Source: CAZTDD01 sp964612675 | GTDB lineage: Bacteria > Hinthialibacterota > Hinthialibacteria > Hinthialibacterales > JAKPRU01 | NCBI GenBank assembly: GCA_964612675.1 | Contig: CAZTDD010000011.1 | Span: 1 to 64,000 of the forward strand | DNA: 64,000 nucleotides | Reading direction: 5' to 3' | In this document: positions 49,790-59,099 of the stretch, piece by piece | Layout: every line of letters starts with the position of its first letter | Position numbering within the stretch: position 1 is the stretch's first letter | Made by a program: the position numbers and the translations under genes | Notes under the pieces: model-generated | The model's input: only the letters and a program-made list of their open reading frames with translations | Databases searched by the model: none | Told to the model about the DNA's origin: nothing

Positions 49790-52624
49790 CTAAAAAGGTA
49801 CGGACACGGTTCTCTTGTACGACACTCTTTCGTTTTGCTGCGATGAGCCGTCCACAGCAACGGCATGAAATGTGTGGTTCCCTTTTCCAGGACGACATAC
49901 GAAAATAAACGGCGGTTCCGTTGTTTCGTCAATCGATTGTCCATCGCAGAAGAGATCGAGCCGTTGGATACCGCTTCGATCTGAAGCAACAACATCGAGA
50001 GTTACACGTCCGTCTTCACGAACTTCGATATCCGCAATTTCCACGGCGGGCTTTACACTGTCGTGGTATTCCGGCCCCTGAATATCGATCCGGATCGGTC
50101 CGCTCACATCCAACGAGAAAACGCTTCTATCCGTCGAACCGATATTCATCTCGTGTATTCGCTCACCGTCCGCATCGGAAACGATGATGGTTTCCGCTCC
50201 TTGTCCGGCATAGCAGAAGTCAACGGAAACGCTCTCTTCTCCGACCGGTCGGACAAAATAGCGATTTTCCCTCTCTTTTCGCGCAATTACTGATTTTTGA
50301 TCCGAGACGGACAAATAGAACTCACAGGTTTCGCCGAATGCCCCCGGCGCAGGCACATGAATGGGTGTGAAACTCGAATTGCCGGTGATTGCCGTTTCGG
50401 TCGAGAGGATGGGTGCTCCCTCGTCGAACGAGAACTTGAGAACGATCTCGGTTTGATCGCTGAAAAAGTTCGCAAGAGAAATATATCGTTTTCCATTTTT
50501 TCTCACATCGGGAATCACCACTCCTTTCCATCCTTCCGGCAACCACAGCGCGCTTTCTGGCAAGTTGCGGGCCGTTTTCGCGACCGATTCGCTGGACGTG
50601 TTCGTGTAAATTACCGTTGCCAGATGCAACCCGATCTCATCGGCCTCGACTAAAACGTCATCGAGCCGTGACACAAAAACACCGTCGCATTTGTCTTTGT
50701 ATTCCTGGTTGCGCGCCCAGTTATATCCTGTGCTGCGCTCGACGTTCAACGCGCCGACGCCGCCGAGGACCGCCATCCCCACTCGGTCATCGACCGACCA
50801 CCAGGACGCTTTCGCGTCCAGTTCCTCATCCAAAGGCTGAGAGCCGCCGATCCACGAAATCTCGCGATCTTCCGTCAGCCCCTCACGCACGTAGAAATAA
50901 ATCGGCAACCCCGACCATCGAAAATGGCAGGTTTCTTTCGCACGAAAGACTGAGAAAACCACACACGGACCGTCTTCAAACGAATGAAATGAATAAAACC
51001 GATCCAATGGAGACCCGCCGACAATACCGGCAGTGTGTAATCCCGTATCGTCGCGAACAAAGCGATAATTCGATTCGGGAGCGTGTTTTTTCCACTTGCC
51101 GTCTTCGTCGCGAATTTCCACTTCACCGACCATAGATTTCGGATGACAATACACAAGCGGTTCAGATTCATCTTGGTCCGGCCGCGTGGGAACGACTATG
51201 CCGCACAGACCGGACCCTTTCGTCGAATCCGTTACACGTTTAGAAGAAATAGCGCCCCACGAGAAGGACGCCCATTTATCCGCACAGCGGTGGATAAGGT
51301 TCTGATGCCAACGATGATGATAGGTCCCGTCCAGCTGTCGAGCCGCTTCCTCGAAAGAGAGTGCTTCGGCCCCAGGGCCGCCGTATTTGTGCATCAAATA
51401 TGCGGTCGCCGCCTTGGCCCACGAATTTCGGTGATAATCGTATTGCTTGATCGCTTGACTGTGTCGTTTCAACAGATTCGCGGCCCGGTGCTCGAAGGCC
51501 GAAGCGACAGGGTCTTGGTTCAGAACGGCACCGTAACAGTAAGCCAATAGCCCAGCGCCGTAATAAGCGTCGTATTCATTACCGTGAACCGAGGCAGGCT
51601 CCCCCTCCGGCAGACAAAGCAGTTTTAGCCATTCCAGAACGCCGTCAAACCCGTTCCCTGGATACGTAAAAGTCTCCGGGACAGGGATTCCCGATAAGGC
51701 ACTCATGATTTCCACATAACAACGCCCTTCGAAAAGCATATCTCCGCTGTACCAAATGTTGCACCAGCCGTGATGATCGCTCGAATAATCTTGATATAGA
51801 TTCCAGCCTTCATGCCTCTCGCTAATCGGTTTCCCGGACGCGACAACGTCTTTCGTACTGTCCTGCAGCGTCGAAACCATATCAATGGCATTGCCTCGAA
51901 TAATGTCCAAGTACATATCGGAGTCTTCGCGCTCGGGAAACATGTACGCCGCACCGATCGTACTGGAGAGATCCTGTTTGACCTGGTCGTGGTTTCCTCC
52001 CTGCCCTCGCGGATACCAAGTTTGGACTAACCGTTTTGTAGGTGCACCACCGATCATAACCGCCTCGACCGCATGTTTCGTTTCGTCATCGAGAAACGAC
52101 CACAATTTCGTGGCGGCCAGTGTCAACCATCCAACCTCATCCGCTCGCCAACTCCATTCCCGCCGCCAGTATTCGCCGTCCGCAAAGTCGGAGCGGGTGT
52201 CGGGCAAGTACGGATAAGGATCATCGACATAAGAACTCGTCAAGCAACACCAACGAATCGATTTGATCGTATGATCGAGGAGCACCTCACGCGGTACGTC
52301 TTGATCGGAAAACGTTTCTTTATCTGTTTCTGTCAACAGGACGGAATAGCAGAAGGAGACCATCCCATTGCCGGAAATTGTGATAATAGTTGCGTAAGGT
52401 TCATCTCTCCAATTCCCGTATTTTCTGAAATCGAAAAACCCGCTGTTCGGAATTCTGTCGGAGTCCTCAACCCATAACGGTTCGTAGTATTTCACTGAAT
52501 CTTCAATCACGTCCAAATATAATTGACAGAGATCTTCCTCGGACGCTCCATACGAGGTGTAGACGAAAACAGTAAATAGGAAAGTGACTGCTAGGAAGAT
52601 ACGGAGTAGAGAAGAGTTTTGCAT
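49790..52624 (-). CDS. Large secreted (alpha/alpha)-toroid lyase-like protein with Ig-like tail
   Basis: A 944-aa exported protein (signal MQNSSLLRIFLAVTFLFTVFVYTSYGAS). The first 500 residues are tryptophan- and aromatic-rich helices (WRREWSWRADEVGWLTLAA, GQGGNHDQVKQDLS, DYHRNSWAKAATAYLMHKYGG) as in toroid-fold polysaccharide lyases and hydrolases. The middle is beta-rich (about 500-780). The last 100 residues look Ig-like (VTLDVVASDRSGIQRLDLFCDGQSI). I cannot assign a PL or GH family by eye. Context of sulfatase, GH20, GH29 and enolase-type enzyme supports polysaccharide depolymerisation. ATG 52624 follows GGAG; the frame is open to 52675. Confidence 0.6.
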   Translation of the reverse strand: MQNSSLLRIFLAVTFLFTVFVYTSYGASEEDLCQLYLDVIEDSVKYYEPLWVEDSDRIPNSGFFDFRKYGNWRDEPYATIITISGNGMVSFCYSVLLTETDKETFSDQDVPREVLLDHTIKSIRWCCLTSSYVDDPYPYLPDTRSDFADGEYWRREWSWRADEVGWLTLAATKLWSFLDDETKHAVEAVMIGGAPTKRLVQTWYPRGQGGNHDQVKQDLSSTIGAAYMFPEREDSDMYLDIIRGNAIDMVSTLQDSTKDVVASGKPISERHEGWNLYQDYSSDHHGWCNIWYSGDMLFEGRCYVEIMSALSGIPVPETFTYPGNGFDGVLEWLKLLCLPEGEPASVHGNEYDAYYGAGLLAYCYGAVLNQDPVASAFEHRAANLLKRHSQAIKQYDYHRNSWAKAATAYLMHKYGGPGAEALSFEEAARQLDGTYHHRWHQNLIHRCADKWASFSWGAISSKRVTDSTKGSGLCGIVVPTRPDQDESEPLVYCHPKSMVGEVEIRDEDGKWKKHAPESNYRFVRDDTGLHTAGIVGGSPLDRFYSFHSFEDGPCVVFSVFRAKETCHFRWSGLPIYFYVREGLTEDREISWIGGSQPLDEELDAKASWWSVDDRVGMAVLGGVGALNVERSTGYNWARNQEYKDKCDGVFVSRLDDVLVEADEIGLHLATVIYTNTSSESVAKTARNLPESALWLPEGWKGVVIPDVRKNGKRYISLANFFSDQTEIVLKFSFDEGAPILSTETAITGNSSFTPIHVPAPGAFGETCEFYLSVSDQKSVIARKERENRYFVRPVGEESVSVDFCYAGQGAETIIVSDADGERIHEMNIGSTDRSVFSLDVSGPIRIDIQGPEYHDSVKPAVEIADIEVREDGRVTLDVVASDRSGIQRLDLFCDGQSIDETTEPPFIFVCRPGKGNHTFHAVAVDGSSQQNERVSYKRTVSVPF

Positions 52625-52682
52625 TGCCGACTCCTTTGCTTTTCGGAGAACTGATTTTCTACTTCGAGTTGTCAAGTATTTC

Positions 52683-53609
52683 TCACACGAATGCTTTTCT
52701 CAATAATTCAATACTCTTCGGAACTCCCGTTTCGGGACTCTCTTTCCCCTCGAATTCCAACGAAACATAACCGCTGAAATTGACGGCGTCCAGGATCTGA
52801 GCAATGCGATCGTAATCCAAATCCAAAGTATACCACTCTCCGCCGCCGTAATAGGTTTTCGCCTGTACAAACTGTGTGTACGGCGCAAGCATCGAGAGCT
52901 TATCATACGGGTCTTCGAGAAAATTCCCCGTGTCCATCATCACACCAAGCCATGGTGAATCAACGGCTTTGGCAATACGTAAAACACCCTCCGGCTCGCG
53001 TGTCAATCCCCAATGGTTCTCCAAACACATGACGACTCCGCATCGTTCGGCTGTCGGGATACATTTCTCAATCGAATCGATACACCAATCAAAAGCGTCG
53101 TCCTCGTCATACCCTTCGAGCGGCGGTTCGAGGCCCCGCAGCTCCATCAACCGGTCAAACGATTTGACCGTGCCCCATCGGCCTGAGTTCAGTCGAATCG
53201 CAGGAATGCCCATAGCGTTGGCGAGTTCGAGACAGTGTTTCGTCCACTCGATGTTTTTGCTGCGCTTGTCGCCGTCCGGCGATACAAAATCCTGATGAAT
53301 CGACAGGCAAATCAAGTCGATCCCGTTGATAAACGCGCACCGTTTCAGGTTTTGCATATACAAATTGTCTTCGCTCTCCATTTGCCGTTGAAGGATGTCT
53401 ACTCCTTCGACCCCAAGATTGCAGGCATTCTCGATAACCCGTTCGATCGGATATCTCGGCCCGCGAAAATGCCAATAGGAATAACTGGAAATGCCGAGTT
53501 TGATCCGCTTGCGGACCGCCGATTGCGCGGCAACGGTCTTCCCACCCAATGTGAAGGCCGCCGTTCCAGCCGCGATCGATCCCATGAATGCACGTCGCGT
53601 CGGCTTCAT
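52683..53609 (-). CDS. Tat-exported sugar phosphate isomerase/epimerase-like TIM-barrel protein
   Basis: About 308 aa. The N-terminus is a twin-arginine signal (TRRAFMGSIAAGTAA), followed by the AP-endonuclease-2/xylose-isomerase-like barrel: LGISSYSYWHFRG, NLGVEGVDILQRQ, the metal-ligand stretches CLENHWGL, MMDTGNFLEDP and FVQAKTYYGG, and YVSLEFEGKE. Secreted members of this family are abundant in planctomycete-like bacteria and may act on free sugars such as 3-keto-glycosides rather than phosphates. It is the first gene of the five-gene minus-strand glycan operon that ends at 46952. Confidence 0.8.
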   Translation of the reverse strand: MKPTRRAFMGSIAAGTAAFTLGGKTVAAQSAVRKRIKLGISSYSYWHFRGPRYPIERVIENACNLGVEGVDILQRQMESEDNLYMQNLKRCAFINGIDLICLSIHQDFVSPDGDKRSKNIEWTKHCLELANAMGIPAIRLNSGRWGTVKSFDRLMELRGLEPPLEGYDEDDAFDWCIDSIEKCIPTAERCGVVMCLENHWGLTREPEGVLRIAKAVDSPWLGVMMDTGNFLEDPYDKLSMLAPYTQFVQAKTYYGGGEWYTLDLDYDRIAQILDAVNFSGYVSLEFEGKESPETGVPKSIELLRKAFV

Positions 53610-53821
53610 ATTTGACTTCCTTTCGTTCCGCCGTTGTTTCTTACAAGTGTACCAGAAACGCACCCGTGCGGACAGATGCGAACGGTGCGCTTGCGCTCAA
53701 AGAGGATCGGGCTTCTCGCGGACGGGTTGCCCATACGACGATCTGTGTCGCCCTTGCACACAAACATGGATCGGTCTAAGAATCAGGATAAAGAAATCGA
53801 ATGAAAAGCTGAGGAAACGCC

Positions 53822-55432
53822 ATGATATCCGATAGACTTTTGAAGACCGTCCCAACCTTGTTTTCATTTGTTCTGCTCCTCACTCCGGGAGTTTTTTCCG
53901 ACAAAGACTCTGCGTGGGAGTTGGCGAAAGAAAACGCATCTGTACTTCGTTTTTCAACACTGTTCACAGCCCAGAATGTACGAGACCATCTCGCGACCCC
54001 CGAGGGGATCGAAGAGGCAATCCAGTGGTGTAAGGATACCGCAGTAACCCATGTGTTTCTCGAGACCTTTCGCGGCGGGTACACGGTGGATCGCGAAGTG
54101 GTAACAGAAGCCAAGGAGAAATTCCTCGATGAGGGTTTTCTTGTGAGCGGCTGTGTCACGACGACGAGGATCGGGAGAGACAGCGTGGATGGCTGGATAT
54201 TTCCTTGTTTCACCGAGCAGGCCGGACTGGATAATCTGAAAAGGATTTTTGAATTTACCGCGAGTATTTTCGACGAAGTTATGATCGATGATTTCTTCGC
54301 AACGCATTGCGAATGCGAAGAGTGTATTCAGGCTCGCGGCGACCGGCCGTGGGATGAATTTCGCTGCGACATGATGGTGGATGTCTCGCAAAAGTATGTA
54401 ATCGAACCGGCACAAAAAGTGAATCCCGACGTAACGCTGATCATCAAGTACCCCCAATGGTATGACGCTTTTCACGAGAGAGGCTACGAGGTTGTGCGTC
54501 AAACGAAAATGTTCGACAAGATTTGGATCGGAACCGAGACCCGCGATCCGGACAGCGACCGATGGGGCCGCAAGGCACAATATGAGGGTTATTTCATTAT
54601 GCGTTGGCTGGGCGACATCGGCGGCGATAAATGCGGCGGCGGTTGGTTCGACCCATATGGGACCTCACCGCCCACGTACGTCGAGCAAGCGCGGCAGACC
54701 ATCCTCGGTGGCGCGAAAGAAGCACTCCTCTTCTGCTACGGCTCACTCCAACGGGATACCGGTCCAGCAAATGTGCGAAAACTGCGCCAGGAGATTTCGG
54801 AGATCTTCCGCCTGGCCGAGCTTATACGAGGCAAAAAACCGCGCGGAATTTCAGCCCCCAAGCCCCCGAACAGCGATCCGGGCGGCGATCAATATGTGTA
54901 CGATTTCATCGGAATGCTCGGGCTTCCGCTTGTTCCGACAGCCGATGTAAAGACAGATGTCCCTGCCGCTTTCTTACCCTACCAGACACTGACCGATCCT
55001 CAACTCCCTCAGAAAGTCACCCAAATGACAGACAGAGGAACACCCTTGTTGATTACGAATCGCGTGGCTGAAGAACTGGACAACGTCGGCAAGGCGAAAG
55101 AGATTGAAGTGCTCAACATTCCTCAAAACCGATGGGACCTGATGAAGATCCCCGAGGATCGTCTGCAGGCTATCAGGGAGAAGATGCTGGAACCGCTGAA
55201 CGTTGAATTCAGTGCACCCACTCGAACGGCACTCTATTTGTTTGGAGACAATCTCGCGGCGATAGAGAACTTCAACGACAAGGAGATCGAAGCGCGCTTC
55301 CGAATGGAACCCTACCGGAAGGGGACTATGCTTCTCGCGATCCCCAAGAAGGAGATAGAGCCGAAGCAAGCGGGAGAGTCACTAACGTTATCGATCCCGG
55401 CGCGCAGCATGGTTCTATTAAGAATGGAATGA
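53822..55432 (+). CDS. Secreted protein of unknown function with a TIM-barrel-like Cys-rich core
   Basis: A 536-aa exported protein (signal ending near GVFSDKD). Residues about 60-300 look like a (beta/alpha) barrel: THVFLETFRGGYTVDRE, FDEVMIDDFFATHCECEECIQARGD, TLIIKYPQWYD and DKIWIGTETRDPD. Acidic residues in MIDDF and IGTETR could be catalytic, and the CECEEC cluster could bind metal. The C-terminal part (about 380-536) is beta-rich. A glycosidase-like role is plausible from the context but no family is recognised. It is divergent from the isomerase gene and converges with the kinase gene at 55440. Confidence 0.55.
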   Translation: MISDRLLKTVPTLFSFVLLLTPGVFSDKDSAWELAKENASVLRFSTLFTAQNVRDHLATPEGIEEAIQWCKDTAVTHVFLETFRGGYTVDREVVTEAKEKFLDEGFLVSGCVTTTRIGRDSVDGWIFPCFTEQAGLDNLKRIFEFTASIFDEVMIDDFFATHCECEECIQARGDRPWDEFRCDMMVDVSQKYVIEPAQKVNPDVTLIIKYPQWYDAFHERGYEVVRQTKMFDKIWIGTETRDPDSDRWGRKAQYEGYFIMRWLGDIGGDKCGGGWFDPYGTSPPTYVEQARQTILGGAKEALLFCYGSLQRDTGPANVRKLRQEISEIFRLAELIRGKKPRGISAPKPPNSDPGGDQYVYDFIGMLGLPLVPTADVKTDVPAAFLPYQTLTDPQLPQKVTQMTDRGTPLLITNRVAEELDNVGKAKEIEVLNIPQNRWDLMKIPEDRLQAIREKMLEPLNVEFSAPTRTALYLFGDNLAAIENFNDKEIEARFRMEPYRKGTMLLAIPKKEIEPKQAGESLTLSIPARSMVLLRME

Positions 55433-55439
55433 ACTTAGA

Positions 55440-56339
55440 TCAGTTATCGTACGCGAAATCGAGGATATTCCACTGGAGTGAGGTCTGTTTAACGGAGCCG
55501 TTCCGTGTCGAACGCAACGAGTTTTGATGAGGTAGTTCTTCTCTGAGCCGACGCTCGGCGATTTCCATATCGCTTTCCTGCGTCGCGTCCGAGGCGGGCA
55601 AAAAGACAAAGAAGGTACTTCCCTCTCCCGGAGTGGAGACCACGCGGACGGAGCCGTTCAGTTTTTCGACGGCTTTTTGTACCAGCGCCAGTCCAATTCC
55701 GGTCCCCTCATATTCACGGTCCGTGTGCAATCTCTCCAGTACACCAAAAATCTTCTGCTGGTACTCCCGTGGAATACCGATACCATTGTCCCGAACGAAG
55801 ATCTCAAACCCGGCATCTTGAACTTGTCGCCAGCCGATTTCGATCCGTTTGTTCTGAGAACGGTTGAATTTCGCGGCATTTGTCAACAGGTTCTGGAAGA
55901 TCTGGCGAAGAAGGGTGCAAGAAGTCTCGATGACCAGATGATCTTCAGTCAGGAAACGTACCTCGACATCGCTGGAAATCCCAAGCGTGTCAATCAAATC
56001 GGCCAAGAAGTCTTGAAGATCGACGGTTTCTTTCGAAACCTCGGTTTGATCAAGCCGTGCAAGTTTCAGTATATCTTCCACCAACCGCTCGCCTTCACGG
56101 ACAGCTCGGCATAGACCTTCGATGTAGGTCTTGTGGTTCTCGTCCAGCGAATCCCACATATCTTCCTTCAGGAAATCCGCATAGTTGTGAATCGCTCTCA
56201 GAGGCGCTTTCAGATCGTGGGATACGACGCCCGTATAACGCGAAAGCTCCTGATTGGCGGTCTGCAGCTCTGCCAGACGAGCATGAAGAGATTCGATTTC
56301 TTCCAACAGTTCATTCTTGGTTTTCGGCGTCTCATTCAT
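55440..56339 (-). CDS. Soluble sensor histidine kinase
   Basis: A 299-aa kinase with no membrane segment and no recognisable sensor domain. An N-terminal coiled coil (NELLEEIESLHARLAELQTA) leads into HisKA with the phospho-acceptor in VVSHDLKAPLRAIHNY, then HATPase_c with N box NLLTNAAKFNRS, G1 DNGIGIPREYQ, F box KIFGVLERLH and G2 GTGIGLALVQKAVE. It resembles the transmitter of phytochrome-type kinases. About 45 unassigned residues follow. No response regulator gene is adjacent; it could signal to a receiver elsewhere or to the pseudo-receiver protein at 43738, which is speculation. Confidence 0.88.
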   Translation of the reverse strand: MNETPKTKNELLEEIESLHARLAELQTANQELSRYTGVVSHDLKAPLRAIHNYADFLKEDMWDSLDENHKTYIEGLCRAVREGERLVEDILKLARLDQTEVSKETVDLQDFLADLIDTLGISSDVEVRFLTEDHLVIETSCTLLRQIFQNLLTNAAKFNRSQNKRIEIGWRQVQDAGFEIFVRDNGIGIPREYQQKIFGVLERLHTDREYEGTGIGLALVQKAVEKLNGSVRVVSTPGEGSTFFVFLPASDATQESDMEIAERRLREELPHQNSLRSTRNGSVKQTSLQWNILDFAYDN

Positions 56340-56663
56340 AGTCGCACCTGTACCATTCTCTGTCAGACCTCTGTCCTTTCAGACGCTCTAGAGGTCCACA
56401 GGATTGGGCTGTTTGAACCCACTGCCTCCTGCCGAACGAGCACGGCACAGACAAACGCAATATGTCAAAGACGGTGCGAAAGTAAGGACATGGTTCCGCT
56501 GTGAATGCACAGATATTCCGGATGCTACGCTGAGGTAACCAATCGTCCTTCGTTCAAAACAAGACTCAAATCATATCAAAACCGTAATCACATACGGTCT
56601 TTTGTAGTATATCCTATTCCTGTCCCAATGCCAAATCCGAAGTGTCGGAAAATTGTGTGAATC
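56340..56663. other. Intergenic region with a bidirectional terminator
   Basis: ACCGTA-ATCACA-TACGGT (56581-56598) with CTTTTG on the right and, on the other strand, TTTTGA: a candidate terminator for the minus-strand BNR gene ending at 56664. No coding potential or other motif is apparent in the remaining sequence. Confidence 0.5.
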
Positions 56664-58058
56664 TCACCGAGCGCCAAATTTCCAATCGACTATCCTCACC
56701 GGCTCGACCGGAACGTCCGTAGGTACATCATGGTCAGGCTGGAAGTTCTTTTGAATCAGCATACTAAGCACCTTGTCACGATCCCAGCGAATCCGGTCAA
56801 TAACCGGTTCGGTATTCATGAGATTCTCGTCCCAGAGGTAAATCGTTTCACCTGGCGGACGATAGTCTGGAGGCTCCAAACACTGAGCAACCATACAATT
56901 GTCTGTCAAATCGCCCCGATAAAGTACATACACTCTATCGTCTGAGCCGATTAAAATCTCCGGCCTGCTGAACGGAATTTGCAGAGCCCCCCCGCCTGCG
57001 AGCCGAAAATCCTCTGTCCGCTGGGTAACAAAATCCATGGTCCATTCTCTCCCGCCGAACCATAGATGGAAGTATTGGGGAATTCCATCCGGATCGTCGG
57101 CGTAGGCGACAATGTGAACCCGGTCCTTCGAGTCGACAGCGCTGCTGCATTGGTTGATCAAATTGTTGCCGGGACCGATTGCCTGGATGGTCTCGTTGTT
57201 GACCGGCGTCATCGGCGTGGAGATACGAAGATCGTCGCTCGTCAGCCAGGTTCTTCCCGAATCCGGAGTGTACGCGTATCCGACATTGACATTGTTGATC
57301 AAGCCGCCGGGCGGACCGCCCCGATTCACCCGCCATACCCAACTGAGATGCATCCGTCCTAGCGAATCGAACGCTGGATGATTCCAGTAAGCGTTCGCCG
57401 GCCACGGTTTTTGCTCCGTGCCTTTGAGAAAACGAAGCGCGCGATCCGACCAGGTTTCTGACTCGTGGTCGTACGCCTTGAGACAAGCATCGCCGTTTCC
57501 GGAGCTGCCGTCACGATACATGAATAGAAGCTGATCGCATCCTCCTCCATCCTCCGAAGGAACCATGACGAAATAGGGATAAGTCACCCGGTCCTCGACG
57601 TTCCCGGTCATCTGAAGAGGTTCGGTCCAGGAATCGATACGCAGCGGCTCCGTCGATTTTCGGTACCGCAAAGGATGGCCGTGATGATCGTAGGAAACGT
57701 GGACATAGCCTTTCGGGTCGAGTCCCAACGAGATCGAATTGTGAGCGTCCCGTGTGTTGTACTCACCGGCCATCCGGTAAAAAGAGAGCGAATCGTCTCG
57801 TAGATCCCGGCGCACAAACACCATTTGGCTTTTGTCGTCGTAGAATGCAGCGAACTGGTAGGAATCGAATGTGACAATTCCATGGTGGCGAAAGATGACG
57901 GTATTTACTGTATTATTCGCCCAGCCCGGACCTAAGTCGAGCACAGATACGGGAGACAGATTGCTACGTTCTTTAACAGTGCCGCACAGAGAGCTGTCGA
58001 GCAATTGTGTAAAGAACCCAACCTGAATAATAATAAGCCAGAATAGAACATTCTTCAT
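56664..58058 (-). CDS. Secreted BNR_4-family propeller (ulvan-lyase-like)
   Basis: A 464-aa exported protein (signal ending near SSLCG). Its propeller strands, including FDSYQFAAFYDDKSQMVFVRRDL, DAHNSISLGLDPKGYVHVSYDHHGHPLRYRKS, VTYPYFV, WNHPAFDSLGRMHLSWVWR and CSSAVDSKDRVHIVAYADD, match the BNR_4 family (PF15892). Some members are ulvan or related polysaccharide lyases of families PL24/25; the HDxHxxL-like YDHHGHPLRY segment is the conserved substrate-binding region. Lyase activity on a uronate-containing sulfated polysaccharide is the best guess, and it fits the sulfatase and GH29 nearby. Confidence 0.78.
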   Translation of the reverse strand: MKNVLFWLIIIQVGFFTQLLDSSLCGTVKERSNLSPVSVLDLGPGWANNTVNTVIFRHHGIVTFDSYQFAAFYDDKSQMVFVRRDLRDDSLSFYRMAGEYNTRDAHNSISLGLDPKGYVHVSYDHHGHPLRYRKSTEPLRIDSWTEPLQMTGNVEDRVTYPYFVMVPSEDGGGCDQLLFMYRDGSSGNGDACLKAYDHESETWSDRALRFLKGTEQKPWPANAYWNHPAFDSLGRMHLSWVWRVNRGGPPGGLINNVNVGYAYTPDSGRTWLTSDDLRISTPMTPVNNETIQAIGPGNNLINQCSSAVDSKDRVHIVAYADDPDGIPQYFHLWFGGREWTMDFVTQRTEDFRLAGGGALQIPFSRPEILIGSDDRVYVLYRGDLTDNCMVAQCLEPPDYRPPGETIYLWDENLMNTEPVIDRIRWDRDKVLSMLIQKNFQPDHDVPTDVPVEPVRIVDWKFGAR

Positions 58059-58130
58059 TTGCGATGCAGCGAGCTCACTTTCCTAGAGATTTGCCTCTAT
58101 AACGAGAAGGCTTGTGTTGTTTTCTTTTCT

Positions 58131-58151
58131 CCCTCTCCCTCTGGGAGAGGG
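58131..58151. repeat. CCCTCTCCC/GGGAGAGGG hairpin
   Basis: A nine-base perfect stem with a three-base loop, followed by GTCGGGGTG. It lies just behind the 3' end of the methyltransferase gene and could terminate it; it has no T tract on the transcribed strand. Confidence 0.45.
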
Positions 58152-58172
58152 TCGGGGTGTGGGCATTCTCAG

Positions 58173-58850
58173 CTATTCCTCATCCCACACAGGCTCAAAA
58201 ACCAGGAAATACTGGTAGTCGAGAAAGGTCTCTTCACGAAAAAGTTTCCAACCCGCCGACTCCATTTCTTCAATAACAACGGATTTCGCCACGGTGTGCC
58301 CGGGTCGCGGACCGACTTTTTGACGTATCTTCTTCCAGTCCACCACGATAACCTGACCGCCGGGACGAAGCAGTGGTTTCAGATTCCTGTAATATTCGAC
58401 TCGATCCGACAGGTGATGATTTGTATTGCAGAAAAACAAGAAATCGACACTTGACGGAGGCAGCATCGGCCGATCCATCGCCGCATAGACAGTGACAATA
58501 TTGTTCAGACCTTCTTTTCGAGCCGTTTCCTGAAGAAATTCGAGTAGGTTGGTCGCCAAGTCACAGCAGTAAACCACTCCGGTAGGACCGACCCTGCGTG
58601 CGAAGGGTCGCGAGAAGAACCCTGTCGCCCCGCCGATGTCGGCGATTCGATCGCCTGTGTCCAGGCCGATGGCCTGGATCACTTCGCCCACCTTCTGCCA
58701 TTCCGCACGCGCCGGCTGTTCGAATTGTTCCGGCCGATAGCGATGTTCTCGTTCATTATGGTTCTCTTGGGCTGATACAAACCCGCTAACACACACAATG
58801 AGAAACACGAAACTCAAGAACGTTTTGTAGTAGAACCTGCCTGTCGTCAT
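58173..58850 (-). CDS. Exported class I SAM-dependent methyltransferase-like protein
   Basis: A 225-aa protein whose N-terminus looks like a signal peptide (FLSFVFLIVCVSGFVSAQ). The Rossmann methyltransferase motifs follow: RIADIGGATGFFSRPFARRVG (motif I, D-x-G-x-x-x-G), VYCCDLATNLLEF and DFLFFCNTNHHLSDR, then LLRPGGQVIVVDWKK. It belongs with the UbiE/Methyltransf_11 group. A methyltransferase outside the cytoplasm has no obvious SAM supply, so either the leader is a membrane anchor with the domain inside, or the protein has another role. Such leader-bearing methyltransferases occur in related bacteria. Confidence 0.75.
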   Translation of the reverse strand: MTTGRFYYKTFLSFVFLIVCVSGFVSAQENHNEREHRYRPEQFEQPARAEWQKVGEVIQAIGLDTGDRIADIGGATGFFSRPFARRVGPTGVVYCCDLATNLLEFLQETARKEGLNNIVTVYAAMDRPMLPPSSVDFLFFCNTNHHLSDRVEYYRNLKPLLRPGGQVIVVDWKKIRQKVGPRPGHTVAKSVVIEEMESAGWKLFREETFLDYQYFLVFEPVWDEE

Positions 58851-58903
58851 GATTGACTGTATTTACCTCGTAGGTTGGAGTTTCAGCTCAGTTGCTGGGT
58901 TGC

Positions 58904-59065
58904 GCCTCGACGGCCCGGGGCTCGCGATGACGGATAAAAGGCCCATTGCGCGACATTCAACATCGATATAGTAGAGACTCACCTGTTGTTTTCGGGAGGG
59001 CGAATCTCCTGATGAGCCGCATTTGTCTTCATGCAGGCGGCTCGGCGGGAGCCTCGCCCTCCCCT
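58904..59065. repeat. Fragments of two dispersed elements
   Basis: 58904-58933 is the terminal fragment of the GTCATTCCGAGG family (CGGCCCGGGGCTCGCGATGACGG). 59038-59061 repeats GGCTCGGCGGGAGCCTCGCCCTCCC, seen at 41843. Confidence 0.65.
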
Positions 59066-59099
59066 GTTCCGCTCTCGCCTACTACATCGCCTGTTATCT

